This document shows, one piece after another, positions 1 to 5,880 of a stretch of DNA of 8,059 nucleotides. The DNA lies in contig JAOZNO010000142.1 in assembly GCA_029933755.1 (NCBI GenBank), positions 1 through 8,059 on the forward strand, written 5' to 3'. How positions within the stretch are numbered: position 1 is the stretch's first letter; each line of letters starts with the position of its first letter. The position numbers were made by a program, and so were the translations under genes. The notes below the pieces were generated by a model that was not told the DNA's origin, made no database searches, and worked only from the letters and a program-made list of their open reading frames with translations. Source of the stretch: Bacteroidales bacterium. GTDB lineage: Bacteria > Bacteroidota > Bacteroidia > Bacteroidales > NBLH01.

Positions 1-864
1 AATATTAATTAAATACTGTCCATATTGATTTTTTTTTAGAGGTTCAGCTAATTTAAATAGTTGATTTTTATCAATATAGCCCATTAAAAAAGCAATTTCT
101 TCAAGACAAGCAATTTTTAATCCCTGGCGGGTTTCAATGGTTTCAATAAACCTACTTGCGTCTAATAAAGATTCATGTGTACCTGTGTCAAGCCACGCAA
201 AACCGCGTCCCATTAGTTCAACTTTTAATTGTTTTCTTTTTAAGTATTCCTGATTAACAGTTGTAATCTCTAATTCACCACGAGCTGATGGCTTTATGTT
301 TTTTGCAATTTCAACTACTTCATTTGTATAGAAGTATAAGCCAATTACCGCATAGTTTGATTTCGGATTAGCTGGTTTTTCTTCAATAGAAGTAACATTA
401 CCTTCATTATCAAATTCTGCAACTCCATATCGTTCCGGATCTTTTACCCAATAACCAAAAACAGTAGCTGTTTTTTCTTCTTTAATATTTTTTATTGAAT
501 TAGAAAGCAGATTAGTTAATCCATGACCATAGAATATATTGTCGCCCAATACCAAACAAACATCATCATTTCCAATAAATTCTTCACCAATAATAAAGGC
601 TTGTGCTAAGCCATCAGGTGAAGGCTGTTCTGCATACGAAAAATTTATTCCCATTTCCTTACCTGAACCCAATAGACGCTTAAAAAAAGGTAAATCAATC
701 GGGGTTGAAATAATTAATATTTCTTTAATACCTGCTAACATTAAAACCGATATAGGATAGTAAATCATGGGTTTATCATATATCGGTAATAATTGTTTGG
801 ATACTCCCTTCGTAATAGGATATAACCTTGTACCCGACCCTCCTGCTAATACAATTCCTTTCAT
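1..864 (-). CDS. rfbA: Glucose-1-phosphate thymidylyltransferase (RmlA/RfbA), 3' end cut by window edge
   Basis: Makes dTDP-glucose from glucose-1-phosphate and dTTP in the cytoplasm, the first step towards dTDP-rhamnose and related 6-deoxy sugars. Reading the minus strand from the ATG at 864 gives 288 open codons to base 1 with no stop. The nucleotidyltransferase signature GGSGTRL lies at residues 8-14, followed by SKQLLP (22-27) with the catalytic-site lysine K24. Further family motifs are VLGDN with D108, EEKP at 161-164, GELEITTVN at 196-204 and WLDTGTH with D226. GQYL at 282-285 is close to the usual C-terminus (family about 286-295 aa), so probably only a few residues are missing. The start is preceded by an A-rich leader, normal for Bacteroidota. 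It lies 25 bp downstream of the wzz-like gene on the same strand, so the two are probably co-transcribed. rmlB, rmlC and rmlD may follow off the left edge (inference). Confidence 0.95.
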   Translation of the reverse strand, partial: MKGIVLAGGSGTRLYPITKGVSKQLLPIYDKPMIYYPISVLMLAGIKEILIISTPIDLPFFKRLLGSGKEMGINFSYAEQPSPDGLAQAFIIGEEFIGNDDVCLVLGDNIFYGHGLTNLLSNSIKNIKEEKTATVFGYWVKDPERYGVAEFDNEGNVTSIEEKPANPKSNYAVIGLYFYTNEVVEIAKNIKPSARGELEITTVNQEYLKRKQLKVELMGRGFAWLDTGTHESLLDASRFIETIETRQGLKIACLEEIAFLMGYIDKNQLFKLAEPLKKNQYGQYLINI

Positions 865-889
865 TTAGTTTTTAATTTTAGAGAATATA

Positions 890-1732
890 TTATTTCTTTA
901 TCAACTGAATTGCTTTGCGTCTAATTTCAAAACCCAGTAATACGAAAAAGCCTAAACCAAATGCAATAGAACCAAAAATGGCCAAAGTTTTTATGAAGGA
1001 ACGTTCTTTAATTTTTGCCTGTTCAAACCTGCTTATTACATCAAAAGCAGTTAGGTGTTCTAAATTTTTCATATAATCTTGTTTGGTCGATTCAAGTTTG
1101 AGTATATCACCGTGAAAGAAATTGGTAATTTGTTCATTCATAACCAATAAGCTATTTGGAGAAGCAACTGTTGATTTTGCAGTATTTTTTAATATGCTTT
1201 TTTGAAGGCTGTCTAATTTACTGATTTCGTTCTCTATTTTTTCAATTAGGGTTTCATTTCTTCTCTTAGATATTTGTATCTCACGCTTTATATACGCATT
1301 ATTATTAATATAATTAACAAGTCCGTTCAAAAAAATTTCAACATCGATTGTATCCCGGTATAACAGTTTTACGGTTATTAAGCCACCCATATTCTCAATA
1401 GTATCCGCCGTAATCTCAGCTAAATTTTCAATATCATTAAATGGTACACTTAATATTTTTCCAATACTTCCCTTATTATTTTTATTAACTTCGTTTAAAG
1501 AGTTAATCATTTCAATAATAATTGTTTTATTAATAAACCGGGTTTGACCAATCATTTTATTTGAATATATATTGCTATCCTTCATATACATACCAAAACC
1601 AATAATAAATCCTGTGAAAGTAATAATTGCCAGGGCTTTATACCATCTGTTTGCAAAATAGTATATGCTTTTTAAAAAATTATTGAATACTTCTATTAAA
1701 TCAATTTCATCGTTATTTTGCTGCTGTTCCAT
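890..1732 (-). CDS. Wzz-like polysaccharide chain-length determinant protein
   Basis: Predicted inner-membrane polysaccharide co-polymerase that sets the modal length of O-antigen or capsule chains. The protein is 280 aa. It has a polar N-terminus with DEIDLIEVFNNFLKSI (residues 8-23), a first membrane helix at about 31-50, a largely periplasmic middle with a charged, probably coiled-coil stretch at about 150-183, and a second membrane helix at about 248-268 ending in basic residues (RRK, KK). Two terminal helices flanking a periplasmic coiled coil are the Wzz/PCP plan. No Walker motif or tyrosine-kinase domain is present, so it is not the fused Wzc type. The frame extends upstream to a TTG at 1747, but the ATG at 1732 directly preceding EQQQNNDEIDL is the likelier start. 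The classical proline-rich stretch near the second helix is not evident. It sits first in a unit with rfbA. The family call is secure from architecture and context, but substrate and polymer type are unknown. Confidence 0.8.
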   Translation of the reverse strand: MEQQQNNDEIDLIEVFNNFLKSIYYFANRWYKALAIITFTGFIIGFGMYMKDSNIYSNKMIGQTRFINKTIIIEMINSLNEVNKNNKGSIGKILSVPFNDIENLAEITADTIENMGGLITVKLLYRDTIDVEIFLNGLVNYINNNAYIKREIQISKRRNETLIEKIENEISKLDSLQKSILKNTAKSTVASPNSLLVMNEQITNFFHGDILKLESTKQDYMKNLEHLTAFDVISRFEQAKIKERSFIKTLAIFGSIAFGLGFFVLLGFEIRRKAIQLIKK

Positions 1733-1764
1733 TTTAATAAATTTCAATTAGTTGTTATTAGCTG

Positions 1765-1772
1765 CAAAAGTA
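1765..1772 (-). promoter_or_regulatory. Candidate Bacteroidota -7 promoter box for wzz-rfbA
   Basis: The minus strand reads TACTTTTG, matching the Bacteroidota primary-sigma -7 consensus TAnnTTTG, and ends 32 nt before the wzz ATG at 1732. That leaves a leader of roughly 25 nt. No good TTTG (-33) element is seen at the usual 19-21 bp upstream, so this rests on the -7 box and position only. The same octamer stands ahead of the wbpE operon. Confidence 0.4.
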
Positions 1773-1891
1773 CTATTTTTTTTCAAATGACTTTGCTTTA
1801 TTTTAGAAGCTAAAAAATATTTTTCAAAAAAAATCAATATTATATCATTTAATATTTGATATTACTTAATAAGCTACTTTCTTTGTATTTA

Positions 1892-1951
1892 AATTACCAT
1901 TAGTAATTATTTGTGTGCGCACGAAAATTATTTGCAAATAACTAATTACCA
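1892..1951. promoter_or_regulatory. Cluster of short dyads, possible operator
   Basis: Three perfect dyads lie within 60 bp: AATTAC-CATTA-GTAATT at 1892-1908, the 8-bp palindrome GTGCGCAC at 1915-1922, and the 14-bp palindrome TTATTTGCAAATAA at 1928-1941. The octamer AATTACCA occurs directly repeated at 1892-1899 and 1944-1951, framing the cluster. Placement in a divergent promoter region suggests protein binding sites, but the A/T-rich background makes some dyads expected by chance. No regulator gene is in the window. Confidence 0.3.
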
Positions 1952-1959
1952 GTTATAAT
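1931..1959 (+). promoter_or_regulatory. Possible promoter for the 4,6-dehydratase gene
   Basis: TTTGCA at 1931-1936 and TATAAT at 1954-1959 are separated by 17 bp, a sigma-70-like arrangement. Its -35-like half overlaps the 14-bp palindrome at 1928-1941. No plus-strand TAnnTTTG box was found between 1748 and 2099. If used, the transcript would have a leader of about 130 nt including the TTTGCG repeats. Weak, because Bacteroidota promoters usually follow a different consensus. Confidence 0.25.
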
Positions 1960-2049
1960 GATAATGGTTTGATGCATTTTTATAAGCAATTGAAACATAG
2001 GTGATTGTGGCAATTTGCGCAATAGTGATAATTTGTTTAAAATCAGGGC

Positions 2050-2073
2050 TTTGCGTCTCTGCGGCTTTGCGAG
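2050..2073 (+). repeat. Three tandem 8-bp TTTGCG-type units
   Basis: TTTGCGTC, TCTGCGGC and TTTGCGAG follow one another without spacers, sharing the core TYTGCG, and are followed by AAAC. The patch is much more G+C rich than the surrounding intergenic DNA. It ends 26 nt before the dehydratase ATG. From memory, similar TTTGCGNC-type strings recur between genes in several Bacteroidota, so this is probably one copy of a dispersed element, but that was not checked. Confidence 0.55.
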
Positions 2074-2099
2074 AAACAAAAACTTTAACGAAGTATTAA

Positions 2100-4001
2100 A
2101 TGATAGACCTTATTTTTATTCGAAGAAATGCACCTCGTTGGCTTATTTTGATAATTGATTTATTTATCAGTTTATTCTCGATTATTTTAGCTTACCTATT
2201 GCGTTTTAATTTTTCAATTCCTACAGAAAATCTTAATATTGAAAGCCATAACTCTTTATACTGGGTAATACCTTTGGTTTTAATAATCAGGTTGATTAGC
2301 TTTATTATTAGCAGAACTTATGCCGGAATTGTCAGATATACCGGAACCAGAGATACTGAGCGTATTCTTTTTGTTATATTCTTTGGTAGTATGGTTTTAT
2401 TTCTAATAAATATAATTAGTTATTTTGTAACAGGTTCTTATTTAATACCTCTTTCTGTTATAGGAATAGACTTTTTAAGTAATGTGTTTTTTATGACGGC
2501 TTTTCGTTTGTCAGTGAAAACTTTGTACCTTGAGTATAGTAAGCAGACAAAGGATAGAAGGAACGTAATAATATATGGTATTAATGAAATGGCATTAATT
2601 GCCAAAAGAACGCTTATAAAAGATGTTGATTCAATTTTTAAGGTAGTTGCTTTTATTGATGATAAGGGGGCAGATGCGCGTAAAAAGCTTGATGGTTTAA
2701 ATATATATAGTTCGGATAAACTAACAGAGTTAATAAAGCTCTATGATATAACGATATTAATTATTACTAATAAAGATATTATTCCTGAAAGAAAATCTGA
2801 ACTAATTGATATCTGTTTAAGTCATAATGTTAAGGTATTAACACTGCCTGATGTAAATAAATGGATAAATGGTGAGTTAAGTATTAAACAAATCAGAAAA
2901 TTTAAAATTGAAGATTTGTTAGAGAGAGCAGCTATAAAATTAGATATAGAAAAAATTAAGAAGGATACGCTTAACCAGGTAATACTTGTTACCGGGGCTG
3001 CAGGTTCTATCGGTAGTGAAATAGTAAAACAGTTATCACGGTTTAAGCCAAAACTAATTATTATTTTTGATCAGGCTGAATCTCCTTTGTATGAACTGGA
3101 GCTGGAATTGAGTGAAAAATTTAACTTTAATAATTTTGAGATTGTAATTGGAAATATTACAAATGGGTATCGGATAAAAAAAGTCTTTGAACAGTTTAAA
3201 CCTTCTGTTATTTATCATGCTGCTGCTTATAAACATGTACCAATGATGGAAAATAATCCGGCAGAAGCTATACGTGCTAATGTTTTGGGAACAAAAATTG
3301 TTGCTGATTTATCATTAGAATATAATATAAATAAGTTTGTAATGGTTTCTACAGATAAAGCTGTAAACCCTACAAATGTAATGGGGGCATCTAAAAGAAT
3401 AGCAGAGATATACACACAAAGTTTGAACGGGCAGCAACAATGTAAATTTATTACTACTCGTTTTGGCAATGTATTAGGCTCAAACGGGTCTGTAATTAAT
3501 CGTTTTAGAAAACAAATTGAAAAAGGTGGACCGCTGACCGTTACTCATCCTCAGATTACACGATTTTTTATGACAATACCTGAAGCTTGTCAATTAGTTC
3601 TTGAAGCTGGTGCAATGGGTAAAGGTGGTGAAATTTTTGTTTTTGATATGGGTACTTCTGTTAAAATTGCAGATTTGGCAAAAAAAATGATAAAATTATC
3701 AGGTTTTGAGTTAGGTAAAGATATTCAAATGAGTTTTACCGGCTTACGTCCAGGAGAAAAATTATATGAAGAATTGCTAAATGATAAAGAAAATACTTTG
3801 CCTACTTATCACTCCCAAATTATGATTGGCAAAGTTAAAGAATATGATTTCGAGCAAATTAGTCAAAAAATTTCAGATTTAATTGGTCTTATACCTGAGA
3901 ATAATAATTTGAAAATTGTTCGAATGATGAAAGAAATTGTACCAGAATTTATAAGTCAAAATTCTGAATATGAGATTATTGATATAGAAAATAAACAATA
4001 A
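2100..4001 (+). CDS. Membrane-bound nucleotide-sugar 4,6-dehydratase, CapD/WbpM/PglF family
   Basis: Likely converts UDP-GlcNAc to UDP-4-keto-6-deoxy-GlcNAc, the entry to QuiNAc, FucNAc and bacillosamine-type sugars. The protein is 633 aa, full length for the large membrane-anchored class. Four N-terminal membrane helices are visible at about 13-35, 53-70, 89-110 and 115-135, followed by a first Rossmann-like domain starting at RRNVIIYG (153-160). The catalytic SDR domain begins near 293, with the dinucleotide-binding TGAAGSIG at 298-305, HAAAYKHVP at 373-381, STDK at 417-420 and MGASK at 428-432. M428 stands where short SDRs have tyrosine (MxxxK), the known feature of this subfamily. LRPGEKLYEE at 549-558 is another family motif. 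The ATG at 2100 directly precedes the hydrophobic N-terminus. It is the only plus-strand gene, divergent from wzz and convergent with wbpB. The exact product sugar cannot be told from sequence. Confidence 0.93.
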   Translation: MIDLIFIRRNAPRWLILIIDLFISLFSIILAYLLRFNFSIPTENLNIESHNSLYWVIPLVLIIRLISFIISRTYAGIVRYTGTRDTERILFVIFFGSMVLFLINIISYFVTGSYLIPLSVIGIDFLSNVFFMTAFRLSVKTLYLEYSKQTKDRRNVIIYGINEMALIAKRTLIKDVDSIFKVVAFIDDKGADARKKLDGLNIYSSDKLTELIKLYDITILIITNKDIIPERKSELIDICLSHNVKVLTLPDVNKWINGELSIKQIRKFKIEDLLERAAIKLDIEKIKKDTLNQVILVTGAAGSIGSEIVKQLSRFKPKLIIIFDQAESPLYELELELSEKFNFNNFEIVIGNITNGYRIKKVFEQFKPSVIYHAAAYKHVPMMENNPAEAIRANVLGTKIVADLSLEYNINKFVMVSTDKAVNPTNVMGASKRIAEIYTQSLNGQQQCKFITTRFGNVLGSNGSVINRFRKQIEKGGPLTVTHPQITRFFMTIPEACQLVLEAGAMGKGGEIFVFDMGTSVKIADLAKKMIKLSGFELGKDIQMSFTGLRPGEKLYEELLNDKENTLPTYHSQIMIGKVKEYDFEQISQKISDLIGLIPENNNLKIVRMMKEIVPEFISQNSEYEIIDIENKQ

Positions 4002-4206
4002 TTAGTGTTTGACCGAAAACTCCAATTACGTCGTTATGCTCATCTTAAAAATCAGTCATTTACATGAGTAAACTCCTTATTTTTAAGATTTATTCACCAT
4101 ATTTTTATTAATTCTATGGTGTTCATGAGCTCGTAAACTCGGTTCACAAGCCTAGAACTTGAAGCTTTCCATTCAAACACTTCATTTTCCGTTCAGTGCT
4201 AATTAG
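3999..4206. mobile_element. Possible MITE-like element, inverted ends and 7-bp flanking repeat
   Basis: TAATTAG occurs at 3999-4005, overlapping the dehydratase stop codon, and again at 4200-4206. Just inside are inverted ends: AGTGTTTGA at 4004-4012 pairs exactly with TCAAACACT at 4173-4181, and TTGACCGAAAA at 4010-4020 partly matches the complement of TTTTCCGTTCAG at 4185-4196. The interior carries the 48-nt hairpin at 4042-4089, CACCAT/ATGGTG at 4095-4100 and 4116-4121, and CATGAG followed closely by TAAACTC twice (4063-4075, 4124-4140). There is no room for a transposase. A non-autonomous element or a dispersed structured repeat both fit, and A/T-rich chance matches are a real alternative for the 7-mer. 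Confidence 0.3.
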
Positions 4207-4303
4207 AATATTGTACAGTGGCTTTTATAAAACCTAAGCACCTTTGATTATAGAAAAGAAGTATGTTAATCCTTTTAGTTTAAGAGTAGTAGGACGGAGA
4301 TAA
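4002..4303. other. Convergent intergenic region
   Basis: These 302 bp lie between the 3' ends of the dehydratase gene and wbpB. No ORF of protein-like character is seen. The left two-thirds holds the candidate inverted-ended element and its hairpin. The remainder, 4207-4303, shows only the 10-bp palindrome TTTTATAAAA at 4223-4232. No G+C-rich hairpin with a T-run typical of an intrinsic terminator was found for either gene. Confidence 0.6.
4042..4089. repeat. 48-nt near-perfect hairpin between convergent genes
   Basis: ATCTTAAAAAT at 4042-4052 pairs perfectly with ATTTTTAAGAT at 4079-4089. In the same register, TTTAC at 4059-4063 pairs with GTAAA at 4068-4072 around an ATGA tetraloop, and A4054-G4055 pairs with C4076-T4077. 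In all, 18 of 22 possible pairs form, with symmetric mismatches. The stem is A/T rich and has no flanking T-run, so it is a poor intrinsic terminator on its own, though its place between convergent 3' ends would suit bidirectional 3'-end formation. Confidence 0.65.
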
Positions 4304-5242
4304 TTACAGTCTTGCCAGAGGATGATAATCTCCTCTTAATCCCACAGGTTTTGAATTACGTATTGAGTATACTATTTGTATACTTTTTCTTGCTTCATTT
4401 ATAGGAAATCCGTTTCCTTTTAGAATCTGTTCATAGCTTTTTGTATGCAAATCTGTAAACCCACCACTAAATTCAAGTTCTTTACCATCAACGGTAATAG
4501 ATCTATAAGTTCGTAAGCCACTTTCTTTTTGTTCTTTAGGAACAGAATTAAAATCGAGGCTCATAAACCATCTAACCCTTGCTCTTTCAAGTTGAAGGAA
4601 ACCTGCAGCCTTTTTTTCCTCTGAAAGGTGAACTGTATTTACTACCGGATCACCAAAAATCCAACTAAGCATATCAAAAAAATGTACTCCAATATTGGTT
4701 GCAATTCCACCTGATTTAGAAATGTCTGCTTTCCAGCTGGTGAAATACCAATGGCCACGTGATGTAATATATGTAAGGTCAATATCATAAATTTTGTCTT
4801 TTGGGCCTTCTTCAATATCTTTTTTTAGTTTTATAATGCTTGGATGCAACCTTAACTGGAGAATTGTGTTAATTTTTCTTTTTGTTTCTAATTCTATTTC
4901 TTCTAAAGCATCAATATTCCATGGGTTAAGAACAAGTGGTTTTTCACAAATGGCATCGGCTTGTTGTTTTAACGCAAAGCGAATATGCGAGTCGTGTAAA
5001 TAATTGGGTGTACAGATACTAACATAGTCAATCTTTTTACCTGTTCTTCTTAATTTATCAATATGCCTGTCAAAACGTTCAAATTCTGTAAAGAAATCAG
5101 CATTAGGAAAATAGCTATCTATAATTCCGACACTATCGAATTTATCAAGAGCAGAAACCAGGTTGTTTCCAGTATCTTTTATGGCTTTCATGTGTCTTTC
5201 GGCAATATAGCCGGCAGCACCAATTAATGCAAAGTTTTTCAT
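4304..5242 (-). CDS. wbpB: UDP-GlcNAc-uronate 3-dehydrogenase, Gfo/Idh/MocA family (WbpB/WlbA)
   Basis: Oxidises C3 of UDP-2-acetamido-2-deoxy-glucuronic acid to the 3-keto sugar used by the partner aminotransferase. In characterised homologues the tightly held NAD is recycled with 2-oxoglutarate, supplied by the aminotransferase step. The protein is 312 aa, the normal length. The N-terminus MKNFALIGAAGYIAERHMKA is highly characteristic of WlbA-type enzymes, with the nucleotide-binding loop GAAGYIA at 8-14. CEKP at 99-102 carries the conserved K101, and SGGIATNIGVHFFD at 177-190 carries the active-site N183 and H187. It is the last gene of the three-gene operon, 27 bp after wbpD. The start is fixed by the Rossmann strand beginning at residue 3. 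No defects are seen. The WlbA assignment is favoured over a generic Gfo/Idh oxidoreductase by the N-terminal sequence and by the neighbours. Confidence 0.92.
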   Translation of the reverse strand: MKNFALIGAAGYIAERHMKAIKDTGNNLVSALDKFDSVGIIDSYFPNADFFTEFERFDRHIDKLRRTGKKIDYVSICTPNYLHDSHIRFALKQQADAICEKPLVLNPWNIDALEEIELETKRKINTILQLRLHPSIIKLKKDIEEGPKDKIYDIDLTYITSRGHWYFTSWKADISKSGGIATNIGVHFFDMLSWIFGDPVVNTVHLSEEKKAAGFLQLERARVRWFMSLDFNSVPKEQKESGLRTYRSITVDGKELEFSGGFTDLHTKSYEQILKGNGFPINEARKSIQIVYSIRNSKPVGLRGDYHPLARL

Positions 5243-5269
5243 CCGTTTATATTTAATTGTTTTAGACTT

Positions 5270-5863
5270 CTAGTCTTCTAATTTTCTCACAAATTCATTT
5301 TCAAGTCTGTACTTCTCTTCACTTTCAGGACATATTGCAATATTATCTTCATTAAAATGCAATCTATGACCATATTCACTCATCCAGCCTATTTGTTTCC
5401 CTGGATTTCCAACAATCAGGGCGTAAGGTTTAACATCTTTTGTTACCACAGCTCCTGCTCCAATAAAGGCAAATTTGCCTATCGTGTTGCCACAAACAAT
5501 AGTACAATTAGCACCAAATGTAGCCCCTTTTTTAACAACAGTAGTTTCATACTCTGATTTGCGGTTAACTGCGCTCCTCGGATTAATTACATTTGTAAAA
5601 ACCATAGATGGCCCCATAAATACATCATCCTCACATACCACGCCGGTATAAACTGATACATTATTCTGGATTTTTACATTATCTCCTAAAGTGACCATTG
5701 GTGAAACAACAACATTTTGGCCAATATTACAATTATCACCTATAATGGCATTGCTCATGATATGCGAAAAATGCCATATTTTTGTTCCTGCGCCAATTGA
5801 ACAGCCATCATCAATGACTGCTGTTTCATGTGCAAAGTAATCTGTTTTTGATTCTATTGACAT
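5270..5863 (-). CDS. wbpD: UDP-2-acetamido-3-amino-glucuronate N-acetyltransferase (WbpD/WlbB), left-handed beta-helix
   Basis: Acetylates the 3-amino group with acetyl-CoA to give UDP-2,3-diacetamido-2,3-dideoxy-glucuronic acid. The protein is 197 aa and dominated by hexapeptide-repeat turns of a left-handed beta-helix: IGAGTK (23-28), IGDNCNIGQN (41-50), LGDNVKIQNN (59-68), FGANCTIVCG (116-125) and IGKFAFIGAG (128-137). The loop FTNVINPRSAVNRKSEYETT (89-108) and the C-terminal VGNPGKQIGW (151-160) are typical of the WbpD/WlbB branch. The ATG at 5863 lies 17 bp after the aminotransferase stop. Genes for the enzymes before and after it in the pathway flank it on both sides, which supports the specific function over a general sugar O- or N-acetyltransferase. 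It is homotrimeric and cytosolic in known members. Confidence 0.92.
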   Translation of the reverse strand: MSIESKTDYFAHETAVIDDGCSIGAGTKIWHFSHIMSNAIIGDNCNIGQNVVVSPMVTLGDNVKIQNNVSVYTGVVCEDDVFMGPSMVFTNVINPRSAVNRKSEYETTVVKKGATFGANCTIVCGNTIGKFAFIGAGAVVTKDVKPYALIVGNPGKQIGWMSEYGHRLHFNEDNIAICPESEEKYRLENEFVRKLED

Positions 5864-5880
5864 ATTTTCTAATTATTTAG

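Larger units (their letters stand above)
1733..2099. other. Divergent intergenic region between wzz and the dehydratase gene
   Basis: This 367-bp A+T-rich stretch separates two oppositely transcribed genes and holds no convincing ORF or RNA gene. Visible contents are a TACTTTTG -7 box near the wzz start, an A/T-rich stretch with imperfect dyads at about 1840-1860, a cluster of short perfect dyads at 1892-1951, a possible plus-strand promoter at 1931-1959, and a three-unit TTTGCG-type repeat at 2050-2073. Regulators of either gene would most likely act here. Confidence 0.6.

Noticed and set aside
539..760. Plus-strand open frame opposite rfbA
   Set aside because: It mirrors conserved RmlA coding sequence on the other strand and has no independent support.
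1733..1747. Upstream TTG at 1747 as the start of the wzz-like gene
   Set aside because: The first codon of the longer frame is TTG, and the five extra residues add nothing recognisable; the ATG at 1732 is preceded by an A/T-rich leader and gives the expected polar N-terminus.
3054..3469. Minus-strand open frames inside the 4,6-dehydratase gene
   Set aside because: They lie opposite the conserved SDR domain of a well-supported gene and have no recognisable protein features.
4223..4232. TTTTATAAAA palindrome as a terminator for wbpB
   Set aside because: It is a pure A/T palindrome with no loop and no G+C stem, of a kind common in A/T-rich DNA.
5264..5276. AGACT-TCT-AGTCT inverted repeat at the wbpD stop as a terminator
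   Set aside because: The stem is only 5 bp with a 3-nt loop, lacks a proper T-run, and sits between tightly spaced operon genes.
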